A stretch of 64,000 nt of DNA from Polynucleobacter sp. AP-Kolm-20A-A1 (GTDB lineage: Bacteria > Pseudomonadota > Gammaproteobacteria > Burkholderiales > Burkholderiaceae): NCBI RefSeq assembly GCF_018688315.1, contig NZ_CP061315.1:124001-188000 (forward strand), given 5' to 3'. Under the pieces are notes generated by a model. That model was not told where the DNA came from and did no database searches. It was given only the letters and a program-made list of their open reading frames with translations. The position numbers and the translations under genes were made by a program. Positions 49,239 through 57,998 of this stretch are shown piece after piece. Every line of letters begins with the position of its first letter. Position 1 is the stretch's first letter.

Positions 49239-51362
49239 ATGAAAAATCAATCTATAAAAAATTTAGGCCGTCGTCAATTTATTCAGCAAGGGACTGCTTT
49301 AACTGGTGCTCTAGTTATTGGCATGCATATTCCTATAGCAAGCGAGGCTGCTGTCGGTGATGCTGGTAAGCCTGCTTTAGCAAATGCTTGGATCCAAATT
49401 GCACCGAATAATAAAATTACTTTAATATGCGCTCGTTCAGAGATGGGGCAGGACGTTTACACCTCATTACCAGCATTACTTGCTGAGGAATTAAATTTAC
49501 CTTTATCCATGATTCAGGTTGAGATTGCAGGAGTTGCACCGGTTTATATCAATGCCATGTTAGGTGGACAAATTACGGGCGGCTCAACATCGGTACGTGA
49601 AGCATTTGATAAATTAAGAACCGCTGGCGCCGCAACTCGTGCGGTGCTCGTTCAGGCTGCTGCGCAGCGTTGGAACGTAGCAGTCGCTGACTGCAAGGCG
49701 ATGAATGGCAAGGTTATCCACTCTAGTGGTAAGTCAGCAACGTATGGTGAGTTGGCTGCTGATGCTGCTAAGTTACCACTGCCAGAAAAGCCAGCATTGA
49801 AATCGCCGGCTAACTTTATGGTGATTGGCAAAGAAACAATGCGCCGTTTGGATACTCCTGCCAAGGTGGCTGGCAAGGCGGTATATGGGATTGATGTAAA
49901 GATCCCGGGAATGGCAATTGCATCTTTGGCGCAGTGCCCTGTAATTGGTGGCACGCCAACCTCGTTCGATCCTTCGGTGGCGATGAAGGTTTCTGGCGTC
50001 ATCAAGGTGGTGCAAATTTCCGATGGCGTTGCGGTGTTGGCAAAAGACTTTTATGCCGCGCGCAAGGGTAGGGATGCGCTAAAAATTACTTGGAATGAAG
50101 GCCCTAACGCAGGTTTAAATAACGCGGTAGTTCGCAAAGCGCTTGAAGCAGGCTTATCTAAAAAAGGCGCCGTTGTTAAAACGTCTGGAGATGTGAATGC
50201 AGTTGTTGCCGGCGGTAAAAGTATTAGCGCAGATTATTTCTTGCCATATTTAGCGCATTCCACTATGGAGCCGGTCAACTGCTCTGCAGATGTATCTAAT
50301 GGTAAATGCAGAATCATTGGACCTATTCAGTTTCAGCAGGGCGGTCAAGCTGTTGCTGCCGCAGCTGCGGGTGTGAAGCCTGAAGACGTCACAATTGAAA
50401 CCACTTTCTTAGGTGGCGGGTTTGGTCGCAAGCTTGAGCTGGATTTTATTCGTCAGGCTGCAGAAATTTCTAAGGCAGCGGGTATGCCAGTCAAGATGCT
50501 CTGGACTAAAGAAGACGACATCACACATGATTTCTATCGTCCAATGAGCATTCATCGTATGGAGGGTGTGATTGGTGCTAATGGCCAGCTTGCAACAATG
50601 AAGGCGAAGATGGTTTCGCAATCAGTGACAGCACGCGCTTTCCCAGGTTTTGTGAAGGATGGTTTTGATCCTTTTATGGTCGAGGGCTCTGGTAACTTAA
50701 CCTACGACATTCCTAACATAGAAATGACTAATGTCATTGAGGGTGCAGGTATTCGAGTTGGGTATTGGCGTTCGGTGAGTAATGCGTTAAATGCCTTTGC
50801 AGTCGAGAGTTTTATAGATGAAGCTGCAAAAGCTGCAGGCAAGGATCCTGTTGCTTATCGTATGGCAGCATTAGCTAAACATCCTAGAGCAAAGGCAGTG
50901 CTTGAGGCTGCTGTGAAGAAGTCTGGTTATACCGCTGGCAGTAAACGTTTTGGTGTCGCCCAGATGGAATGTTATGACACTTATTCAGCATGTATTTTGG
51001 AGTTAGATAGTGCTGCACCAGAAACCAAGGTGAAGAAGATTACGTTTGTGTCGGACTGTGGAATCGCAGTTCACCCAGATCAGGCACGCGCACAACTAAT
51101 GGGTGGTGTTATTTATGGGTTAAGTGCTGCCTTGAACAACGCTATTACTATTGAAAATGGTCGTGTGCAGCAGAACAACTTTAATAATTATCCAAGTTTG
51201 CGTCAAAACCAGGTTCCAGTGATTGAAGTGCATTTGATCCCAAGCCAAGAAAAGCCCGGAGGTTTGGGTGAGGTTGGTGTGCCATTGGTGGCGCCAGCTT
51301 TGGTTAATGCAATTGCTGCTGCTACTGGTAAGCGCATTAGGGAATTGCCTGTAAAAGCCTGA
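49239..51362 (+). CDS. Molybdopterin-binding large subunit, isoquinoline oxidoreductase type
   Basis: A 707-residue molybdenum hydroxylase catalytic subunit with a twin-arginine signal (LGRRQFIQQGTALTGA) at about 10-27, so export to the periplasm is likely. Family blocks are LGGGFGRKLELDFI near the cofactor and the C-terminal GGLGEVGVPLVAPALVNA with the catalytic glutamate. Substrate unknown; subfamily members act on N-heterocycles and aldehydes. It has no partner FAD subunit and no adjacent XdhC-type cofactor chaperone, which fits the IorAB arrangement except for the chaperone. Confidence 0.88.
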   Translation: MKNQSIKNLGRRQFIQQGTALTGALVIGMHIPIASEAAVGDAGKPALANAWIQIAPNNKITLICARSEMGQDVYTSLPALLAEELNLPLSMIQVEIAGVAPVYINAMLGGQITGGSTSVREAFDKLRTAGAATRAVLVQAAAQRWNVAVADCKAMNGKVIHSSGKSATYGELAADAAKLPLPEKPALKSPANFMVIGKETMRRLDTPAKVAGKAVYGIDVKIPGMAIASLAQCPVIGGTPTSFDPSVAMKVSGVIKVVQISDGVAVLAKDFYAARKGRDALKITWNEGPNAGLNNAVVRKALEAGLSKKGAVVKTSGDVNAVVAGGKSISADYFLPYLAHSTMEPVNCSADVSNGKCRIIGPIQFQQGGQAVAAAAAGVKPEDVTIETTFLGGGFGRKLELDFIRQAAEISKAAGMPVKMLWTKEDDITHDFYRPMSIHRMEGVIGANGQLATMKAKMVSQSVTARAFPGFVKDGFDPFMVEGSGNLTYDIPNIEMTNVIEGAGIRVGYWRSVSNALNAFAVESFIDEAAKAAGKDPVAYRMAALAKHPRAKAVLEAAVKKSGYTAGSKRFGVAQMECYDTYSACILELDSAAPETKVKKITFVSDCGIAVHPDQARAQLMGGVIYGLSAALNNAITIENGRVQQNNFNNYPSLRQNQVPVIEVHLIPSQEKPGGLGEVGVPLVAPALVNAIAAATGKRIRELPVKA

Positions 51363-51381
51363 AGGTAGCATTCTGAGAATC

Positions 51382-51417
51382 AAACAAAGCGCGCCAGATT
51401 CTGGCGCGCTTTGTTTT
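51382..51417 (+). terminator. Intrinsic terminator between the hydroxylase genes and argJ
   Basis: A perfect 14-base stem (ACAAAGCGCGCCAG with CTGGCGCGCTTTGT, 51384-51397 and 51401-51414) with a three-base loop is followed by a T-run. It is very strong and lies just before the argJ start at 51444. Confidence 0.93.
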
Positions 51418-51443
51418 TGGGTCTCATCTACAATTGTCAGACT

Positions 51444-52679
51444 ATGACTGTTAACCTACCCCTCCCCCTAAAAGCCGACCTCAAGCCAGTTAAAGGTTTC
51501 GAGATGGGTATCGCCGAAGCTGGAATTAAGAAGGCTAACCGCAAAGATTTGTTGGTGATGACGCTTGCTCCCGGATCTCAGGTCGCTGGCGTCTTTACTT
51601 TGAACCGCTTTTGCGCGGCTCCAGTGCAGGTCTGTCGTGAGCATTTGGCTCAAGAAGGGTGCAAGGGTGAGATCCGAGCCTTGGTGGTGAATACCGGCAA
51701 TGCCAATGCAGGAACTGGTGAGCAGGGAATGAAGCATGCCCTGGAAACTTGCGCTGCGCTAGCAAAAGACCTCAAGATTAATCCAGAGCAGATCTTGCCA
51801 TTTTCTACGGGCGTCATTCTGGAGCCCTTGCCAATTGAAAAGATTATTAGTGCGCTGCCAAAAGCGGTGAGCAATTTGGGTGAAGACAACTGGTTTGATG
51901 CTGCAGAAGCCATCATGACTACTGATACTCAACCCAAAGCCACTTCAGCGACCGTTCAAACACCAGAAGGTTTAGTGACTATTACTGGTATTTGTAAAGG
52001 TGCCGGAATGATTCATCCCAATATGGCAACCATGCTGGGATTTATTGCCACTGATGCAGGATTTGCGTCAGGGCTATTGGGTGAGCTCACACGCGAAATT
52101 GCAGACCTTTCTTTTAATGCCATCACTATTGATGGGGATACATCAACGAACGACTCGTTCATCATCATGGCCACAGGGAAGTCAGCCGTAAAAATCCAAT
52201 CTGTCAATGATGCCAGTTACAAAATTGTGCGTGATGCTTTAGTTGCTTTGGCCAGAAAACTCGCGCAAATGATTGTGCGTGATGGTGAAGGTGCAACTAA
52301 GTTCATGACGATTGAAGTGGTAGGCGGCAAGACTTCTGAGGAGTGTCGCTTGGTTGCTAAGGCGGTTGCGCACTCCCCGTTAGTGAAAACAGCCTTCTTT
52401 GCCAGCGATCCTAATCTAGGCCGAATCCTTGCTGCTATTGGCTATGCGGGCATTGCAGATCTAGATGTCAATCGTGTTCAGATGTGGCTCGGAGATGTTT
52501 GGGTTGCTAAAGATGGTGGGCGTAATCCGAGCTATCAAGAGGCGGATGGCCAGAGAGTAATGCAGGCCCCAGAAATTACTATCAAGATTGATTTAGGACG
52601 TGGTAATGCGAGTCAGACGATGTGGACTTGTGATCTTTCCCATGATTACGTTTCTATTAATGCTGACTATCGCTCTTAA
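51444..52679 (+). CDS. argJ: Bifunctional ornithine acetyltransferase/N-acetylglutamate synthase ArgJ
   Basis: A 411-residue enzyme that recycles the acetyl group in arginine synthesis. The self-cleavage site is in [17 protein letters not shown], splitting between Ala and Thr to expose the nucleophile. [23 protein letters not shown] and [15 protein letters not shown] are also present. ATG 51444 (MTVNLPLP) is used since the upstream open frame overlaps the terminator. Confidence 0.97.
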   Translation: MTVNLPLPLKADLKPVKGFEMGIAEAGIKKANRKDLLVMTLAPGSQVAGVFTLNRFCAAPVQVCREHLAQEGCKGEIRALVVNTGNANAGTGEQGMKHALETCAALAKDLKINPEQILPFSTGVILEPLPIEKIISALPKAVSNLGEDNWFDAAEAIMTTDTQPKATSATVQTPEGLVTITGICKGAGMIHPNMATMLGFIATDAGFASGLLGELTREIADLSFNAITIDGDTSTNDSFIIMATGKSAVKIQSVNDASYKIVRDALVALARKLAQMIVRDGEGATKFMTIEVVGGKTSEECRLVAKAVAHSPLVKTAFFASDPNLGRILAAIGYAGIADLDVNRVQMWLGDVWVAKDGGRNPSYQEADGQRVMQAPEITIKIDLGRGNASQTMWTCDLSHDYVSINADYRS

Positions 52680-52693
52680 AAGGCCCGCAGATC

Positions 52694-53551
52694 ATGAATG
52701 AAAAACTAGAGCAGCTTTTAAGTCATCTTGAGACGTTTTTACCTAAGCCATTAACCGATGAGCAGTGGGAGTCTTCTACTGCATTTAGATGGCGTCGTCG
52801 CGATAGTATTTTTGGTAGCATTGGATTCTTGCAGCCAGTAAAGCATGTATCCGACATTACCTTTGAAGATTTGCAAAATATTGACCGTCAGCGAGATGCG
52901 ATTCGCGACAACACAAAAAACTTTATTCAAAAGAAGCCCGCCAATAATATTTTGTTGACTGGTGCTAGGGGCACTGGAAAATCCTCTTTGATTAAAGCGA
53001 GTTTGCATGAATTCGCTAGCCAGGGATTGCGTTTGGTTGAGGTTGAAAAAGAGCATTTAGCCGATTTGGCTGATATCACCGATCTTTTGGCCGAGCGGCC
53101 AGAGCGCTTCATTGTATTTTGTGATGACCTTTCCTTTGAAGACGGGGAGTCTGGCTATAAATCAATGAAATCTGCCTTAGATGGCTCTGTTTCGGCTCAG
53201 GTCGACAATATTTTGATTTATGCCACTTCCAATAGGCGCCATTTATTGCCTGAGTATATGAAGGACAACGAGGGCTATGTTCATAGTGATGATGGAGAAA
53301 TTCATCCTGGTGAAGTAGTTGAGGAAAAAATTTCCTTATCTGAGCGTTTTGGATTGTGGCTATCTTTTTATCCGCCCAAGCAAGATGAATATCTTGCCAT
53401 CGTTGCACATTGGCTTACGCATTTTGGTTTGACTGCGGCGCAAATTGAAGCTGCTCGTTCAGAAGCTTTGGTTTGGGCTTTAGAGCGTGGCTCACGTTCA
53501 GGCCGCGTTGCTTGGCAATTTGCAAAACACTGGGCTGGCTCACAAGCTTGA
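52694..53551 (+). CDS. AAA-type ATP-binding protein, DUF815 family
   Basis: A 285-residue P-loop protein with Walker A LLTGARGTGKSSLIKASL (about 77-94), Walker B-like FIVFCDDLSFE, the sensor stretch NILIYATSNRRHLLPEYM and arginine-rich C-terminus. The DUF815 family has no settled function. It sits directly after argJ (14 bp) and 12 bp before mutT, an order I associate with betaproteobacteria. No obvious client is visible. Confidence 0.88.
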   Translation: MNEKLEQLLSHLETFLPKPLTDEQWESSTAFRWRRRDSIFGSIGFLQPVKHVSDITFEDLQNIDRQRDAIRDNTKNFIQKKPANNILLTGARGTGKSSLIKASLHEFASQGLRLVEVEKEHLADLADITDLLAERPERFIVFCDDLSFEDGESGYKSMKSALDGSVSAQVDNILIYATSNRRHLLPEYMKDNEGYVHSDDGEIHPGEVVEEKISLSERFGLWLSFYPPKQDEYLAIVAHWLTHFGLTAAQIEAARSEALVWALERGSRSGRVAWQFAKHWAGSQA

Positions 53552-53563
53552 TGATGTTTCTTT

Positions 53564-53980
53564 ATGAGTGAAATCAATCGACCCATTACTGTCGTTGCCG
53601 CAGGAATATTGATTGATTCTGAAGGGCGCTATCTTTTGGGTCAAAGGCCTGAAGGTAAACCATACGCCGGCTATTGGGAGGTTCCTGGCGGCAAAGTAGA
53701 AAAAGGGGAAACCGTTTTTCAAGCGCTCCAACGTGAACTTCAAGAAGAGCTTGGAATTGATATTCGCTCTAGCGAGGAATTAACCGTCCTTGAGCATGAT
53801 TATCCACATGCATATGTACGACTTTATGTCAGCATTATTAGAGAGTGGACTGGTACCCCAAGGGGTTGTGAGGGACAGGCGCTTTCTTGGGAACTCATCA
53901 CATCAGATTCGCCTAGCGTAGAACCTTTGTTACCGGCTGCTTGGCCAATGCTGGAGTGCCTTAGAAGGTCTATAGCTTAA
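53564..53980 (+). CDS. mutT: Nudix hydrolase, MutT type
   Basis: A 138-residue Nudix protein with the motif G-G-K-V-E-K-G-E ... REL QEELGI, i.e. GX5EX7REUXEEXGU, at about 44-66 preceded by GYWEVPGGKVE. MutT hydrolyses 8-oxo-dGTP to protect DNA. The domain matches MutT in length. It is the last rightward gene here and overlaps the convergent zapD by 4 bp. The yacG gene, often near zapD and mutT, is not seen. Confidence 0.92.
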   Translation: MSEINRPITVVAAGILIDSEGRYLLGQRPEGKPYAGYWEVPGGKVEKGETVFQALQRELQEELGIDIRSSEELTVLEHDYPHAYVRLYVSIIREWTGTPRGCEGQALSWELITSDSPSVEPLLPAAWPMLECLRRSIA

Positions 53981-54729
53981 AGCTGGCAAAGCGTTAGCTT
54001 GAATGGCACATCGGCATTCACAAGCTGCGCTTTTTTATCACGGTCGGACTTTAAGAAGCGTACTGAGAGCAGGTATTTATTGGCGCTGATCTCGGAAAAT
54101 AACGTGTCGTCTTCAACAGCAATACGCATCAGTTGATACACCTTGCCCGATGGAGCTTGCTGAAAAGATCCATTGTGAGCTACAACATCTTTCGCTTCAC
54201 CGGATTGACGTAAGAGTCTTAAAAATAATTGGCAAGCTTCATGCCATGGCAAAAGTGGCTTAACGTAGTTTTCTAAAAGATCTCGACGTTCACTTGACGG
54301 ACTATTTTTCCATGCGTGATAACTTGGAAGATCAATTGGGCTTGTGCCACCAGGAATATTTAAACGTGTACGAATTCCATTAAGCCATTCACTTTCGGTG
54401 ATAGCAGAATTTGGTCTTCCAGCAGAGTGATTGATGCTGCTTGCAACACTATCAATTTCACTGAGAATCTGGGACAGTGCTTCTTGATCTACTTTTTGTG
54501 ATGACTTAAGGCCATTCAAAGCGTACTTCTGACGCTCAAATTCTTTTAGCAGTAAGGATTTGATATCGCCACGTGCACCAATGTCACCAAGATCAAACAA
54601 AATAGCAATCGCATTGTGATGAAGCTCTGGATCATCTGAGCGTGTGAAGTGATTGAAACGGGCGAACAAATACTCCAGCCGAAGCATGCTTCGAACTAAT
54701 TCGTTGAAGGGGTATTCGTAAACAATCAC
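53977..54729 (-). CDS. zapD: Cell division factor ZapD
   Basis: A 250-residue protein of the DUF1342 family: opening VYEYPFNELVRSMLRLEYLFARF, a helical middle, and C-terminal beta part ending VPFKLTLCQL. ZapD cross-links FtsZ filaments. It follows coaE by 11 bp in the leftward operon of membrane protein-pilB-pilC-pilD-coaE-zapD, a common betaproteobacterial order. Confidence 0.95.
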   Translation of the reverse strand: MIVYEYPFNELVRSMLRLEYLFARFNHFTRSDDPELHHNAIAILFDLGDIGARGDIKSLLLKEFERQKYALNGLKSSQKVDQEALSQILSEIDSVASSINHSAGRPNSAITESEWLNGIRTRLNIPGGTSPIDLPSYHAWKNSPSSERRDLLENYVKPLLPWHEACQLFLRLLRQSGEAKDVVAHNGSFQQAPSGKVYQLMRIAVEDDTLFSEISANKYLLSVRFLKSDRDKKAQLVNADVPFKLTLCQL

Positions 54730-54740
54730 AAGCCCATATT

Positions 54741-55427
54741 CTATGACGAACTGAGTTTGTTTTTCTGAATCTGTAGGATTTTTTGGTGCAGGTCTTGGAC
54801 TTCGACCTCTAGGGTTGCAAGACTGCCCTGATTTTCAATGACAACATCTGCTTGAGAAAGGCGTTCTTCTCGGCTGGCTTGGGCCTGGAGGATCTGTTCC
54901 ACCTCTTCCCTGGGTAAATTGCTGCGGCGCATTACGCGTTCAATTTGGGTTTCTTTAGGGCAATCAACCACCACCAGGTAGTCAACGATTCCCCTCCAGC
55001 TATTGGACTCAATTAAGAGTGGCACCACAAAAACCAAGTAGGGTGCACCAGCTTGGGCTAGTTTGTTGGCTTCCCTAATCGTTTCTTGTCGAATTAAGGG
55101 GTGGGTAATTTGTTCAAGGGCTTGGCGGGACTCTGGATTGGCAAAAACCAGCGTGCGCATTTTGCTTCTGTTTAAAGCTCCGGTAGAGTCAATGAATTCA
55201 GGGCCAAACCGTTCCAAAATCGCGGGTATTGCAGCCCCTCCCGGGGAAGTGACTTGGTGGGCTATTAAGTCGGTATCGATAATGCCTGCGCCGAATTTAC
55301 CCAATAGGTCGCTGACAGCAGTTTTTCCTGAGCCAATTCCACCCGTTAATCCAACGAGGAGAATCCGCTCCTTCAAGGCGCTTAAATCGGATTGCTGAGT
55401 AATAGGTTCTGGAGAATCTGTGGCCAT
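54741..55427 (-). CDS. coaE: Dephospho-CoA kinase
   Basis: A 228-residue P-loop kinase for the last step of CoA synthesis, with VGLTGGIGSGKTAVSDLLG (about 25-43), LIAHQVTSPGGAAI, and the lid region ERVMRRSNLPREE. It has about 22 extra N-terminal residues because its start lies 45 bp inside pilD; GGAG five bases before ATG 55427 supports this start. Coupled to pilD. Confidence 0.95.
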   Translation of the reverse strand: MATDSPEPITQQSDLSALKERILLVGLTGGIGSGKTAVSDLLGKFGAGIIDTDLIAHQVTSPGGAAIPAILERFGPEFIDSTGALNRSKMRTLVFANPESRQALEQITHPLIRQETIREANKLAQAGAPYLVFVVPLLIESNSWRGIVDYLVVVDCPKETQIERVMRRSNLPREEVEQILQAQASREERLSQADVVIENQGSLATLEVEVQDLHQKILQIQKNKLSSS

Positions 55428-55882
55428 AACAACTCCATGATGCCAGCAAATGCAAGGAATGGCCCAAAAGGAAATGCTCTTTGATAGCCTTGTTTATTCC
55501 AACAAAGCCAAATAAAGCCACCCACCAGGCCAGCTATTGACGCTATGAATAAGACGCCCGGTAGCGTCAGCCATCCAAACCAGGCGCCCAGAGCTCCCAA
55601 TAGTTTGGCGTCCCCCATTCCAATGCCATCTCGATTTTTGGAGAGTCGGTATAGATAATTAATCAGCCAAAGAAAGGTGTAGCCAAGGATGGCGCCAAGA
55701 GCCGCGCTTTGTAAGTTTGCAAATGGATGACCAGCAAGCGCATTGAAGCAGAGTCCGCAAATTGCCAGGGGGATAGTAATGACATCTGGCAATCTAAAGG
55801 ATCGCAGATCAATATAGGCCAGGTACACCAAGACTGCGATGAGTAAAGCGCGGACCAGATCTGGTGTGACTAAGTTACTCAT
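55382..55882 (-). CDS. pilD: Short type IV prepilin peptidase (A24), catalytic domain only
   Basis: A 166-residue membrane protein with five or six predicted segments and the two catalytic aspartates of A24 peptidases: Asp25 in YIDLRSFRLPD and Asp91 in GMGDAKLLG. Full-length PilD is about 290 residues and has a soluble N-terminal domain with a CxxC zinc site that is linked to N-methylation; this one begins directly at the peptidase core. It overlaps pilC by one base (TAATG) and coaE by 46 bp, so it is in the pil operon. Confidence 0.88.
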   Translation of the reverse strand: MSNLVTPDLVRALLIAVLVYLAYIDLRSFRLPDVITIPLAICGLCFNALAGHPFANLQSAALGAILGYTFLWLINYLYRLSKNRDGIGMGDAKLLGALGAWFGWLTLPGVLFIASIAGLVGGFIWLCWNKQGYQRAFPFGPFLAFAGIMELLWPQILQNLLLSNPI

Positions 55883-56928
55883 TAAACAATTTGACCTAAA
55901 TTAAAAATGGGAAGGTACAGGATGACTACTAGACTACCAATAATAATTCCCACAAAAATAATTAGGAATGGTTCTAGACTTTGACTGAGTGTATTTAAGC
56001 GATTGCTTAATTGCGATCCCAGGGTTTGAGCGCGTTGCCCTAGCATTTGGGTAAGAGATCCGCTTTCCGAGGCAATGTGCAGTAGCTGCAAGGTTTCAAT
56101 GTCAAACAATAAGTGCTTGGGATCAGCCCGTTTTAGAGCATCACCCAAAGGCCAGCCTTGCGTGAGCTGTTTAAATACCTCAGCGCTTAAATCATGGCTA
56201 AGCCAGTGGTTAGAAGATTGGGCCGTCACGCGCAACGCATCGGGCAATGGCAGCCCTGATCGCAGCAAGTGTCCGAGTGTCCGGCACCAGTAGGTCAAAG
56301 TGGCTAGTCGCAATAGCTGCCCCACAATCGGTATACAAAAGCTGAGTTGATCACACCTCTTTTGTAAGCGAGGACTTTTTAACCATGCCATGCTAAAGAG
56401 CGCAACAAGTCCAATGAGGGAAATCCCAATTTCTATATAGAAATTTTCGATCCATGAGGAGGTTTGAATCAGCGCCTGTGTTGGCGCCGGCAGTTCTGCT
56501 TGAAAGTGCGCAAAAACATCTTTAAATACAGGGACTACCCACACCATCATGACAATAATGAGAAGAAATGAGCTCATTAAGGTAATGATGGGGTAACTCA
56601 ATGCCTGTTGTAACTTTCGGCGCAATTCAATTTGTGCTTCGAGCTGTTGGGAAATGGTCGTCAGGGCCAGGGGAATGTCACCTGTACGCTCACTGACGCG
56701 AATGAGATTGATAAATTCTGCAGAGAACTGCTCCTGTCTTAGTTGCAGACTATGTGAAAGGCTATTACCTTTTTTGAGTTGTGAGTGCACATCCATTAGG
56801 CAGGCGCGCCAATGTTTTGGAGCGCAAGAATGCATGAGTTCAATGGCATTCAGAAGAGCCAAGCCTGCTGAGAGTAGAGATAAGAGTTGCTGAGCGAAAT
56901 GCAGTTGATCTTGCTTGTTCATTGCCAT
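55882..56928 (-). CDS. pilC: Type II/IV secretion inner-membrane platform protein, PilC/GspF type
   Basis: A 348-residue membrane protein with two T2SSF domains (about 10-125 and 205-335), each with a cytoplasmic helix bundle, and three membrane segments (about 110-130, 165-185, 325-345). It is shorter than usual PilC (about 400) because the N-terminal soluble stretch (about 50 residues) before the first F domain is missing. Two starts, 56928 and 56922; the latter overlaps the pilB stop as ATGA. The platform turns the assembly ATPase work into pilus growth. Confidence 0.9.
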   Translation of the reverse strand: MAMNKQDQLHFAQQLLSLLSAGLALLNAIELMHSCAPKHWRACLMDVHSQLKKGNSLSHSLQLRQEQFSAEFINLIRVSERTGDIPLALTTISQQLEAQIELRRKLQQALSYPIITLMSSFLLIIVMMVWVVPVFKDVFAHFQAELPAPTQALIQTSSWIENFYIEIGISLIGLVALFSMAWLKSPRLQKRCDQLSFCIPIVGQLLRLATLTYWCRTLGHLLRSGLPLPDALRVTAQSSNHWLSHDLSAEVFKQLTQGWPLGDALKRADPKHLLFDIETLQLLHIASESGSLTQMLGQRAQTLGSQLSNRLNTLSQSLEPFLIIFVGIIIGSLVVILYLPIFNLGQIV

Positions 56929-57998
56929 GTTCCTAATTCAGCCTCTAGACTCTCTTGGCTAATGAGGCCCTGACTAACATATTCCATGCCTGCATCGCGC
57001 ATAAATAGATGAGCGGAGTCAGGGTTCAGTATTTGCGACTTATTGAATACTTCATGAACTCCTACTCGGCCTACCTTGCCATGCCCTTTGCATGCAAGGC
57101 ATGCTGGATTTATGGGTGTCAGGATGCCGTGACATCGTGTACATGTTCTGCGTACCAATCGTTGAGAGCTTGCGCAAAGCAGGCATGATTCAATCGTCTC
57201 ATAATCAATCCCCAAACTCTTGAGGCGAGCAAGAGCGCCATGTGCATTACGGGTGTGTAAGGTGCTTAAAACAAGGTGGCCTGTTTGTGCTGCTTGAGTG
57301 GCAAGCTGCGCAGTTGCGGCATCACGAATTTCTCCAATCATGATCACATCAGGATCTTGCCTTAAGAGGGCGCGAATGATCACCGGGAAGTCTAGTCCTG
57401 CGCGAGGGTGGTAGGCCACCTGGTTGACGCCAGGTAAACGAATCTCAATAGGATCTTCTATGGAGCACAGATTGCGATGGCTTTGATTTAATGCGCTCAA
57501 ACAGCAATACAGCGTCCGGGTTTTTCCGCTTCCCGTGGGGCCAGTAACGAGAATGAGGCCATTTGTCTGTTGTAGTGCGCTTTGGAAGATTTCTAGTTGT
57601 GTTGGCAGTAGCCCAATTTGATCTAGCGCCAAATCTTCAGCTTGGCTTGGCAAGATTCGAATAACTGCTTTTTCTCCGTGAAGCGTCGGAATAATTGAGA
57701 CTCTGCAGTCGATATTCGGTCTAGTGAAATCATGGCCAATATAAAGGCGACCATCTTGCGGAAGACGTTTCTCTGCAATATCTAAGCGCGCAAGAATTTT
57801 GATACGGGTGATTAATCGCTCATGCAGATCTATAGGGTAATGCGCTTGGACTTGAAGTTCGCCATCCACTCGGATACGAACTAATGTTTCTTGAGTTCTT
57901 GCCTCAATATGAATATCACTCGCTCCAGAGTTAAGTGCATTAACTGCGATTTCAAACCAGGTGCGAACGATAAGTGAGTCATCTTGGGATTGACTCAA
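56919..57998 (-). CDS. pilB: Short assembly ATPase, PilB/GspE type
   Basis: A 359-residue AAA+ secretion ATPase. It contains ASDIHIEARTQ, Walker A GPTGSGKT (153-160), Asp box IEDPIEIRL, Walker B DVIMIGEIRD, His box TGHLVLSTLHT, and a tetracysteine site (C286, C289, C300, C303). PilB or GspE proteins are usually about 500-570 residues; the N-terminal N1/MshEN region is absent here. The ATG overlaps the upstream gene as ATGA (57995-57998), so the short start is not an annotation error. Similar in size to Gram-positive ComGA. Confidence 0.9.
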   Translation of the reverse strand: MSQSQDDSLIVRTWFEIAVNALNSGASDIHIEARTQETLVRIRVDGELQVQAHYPIDLHERLITRIKILARLDIAEKRLPQDGRLYIGHDFTRPNIDCRVSIIPTLHGEKAVIRILPSQAEDLALDQIGLLPTQLEIFQSALQQTNGLILVTGPTGSGKTRTLYCCLSALNQSHRNLCSIEDPIEIRLPGVNQVAYHPRAGLDFPVIIRALLRQDPDVIMIGEIRDAATAQLATQAAQTGHLVLSTLHTRNAHGALARLKSLGIDYETIESCLLCASSQRLVRRTCTRCHGILTPINPACLACKGHGKVGRVGVHEVFNKSQILNPDSAHLFMRDAGMEYVSQGLISQESLEAELGTWQ

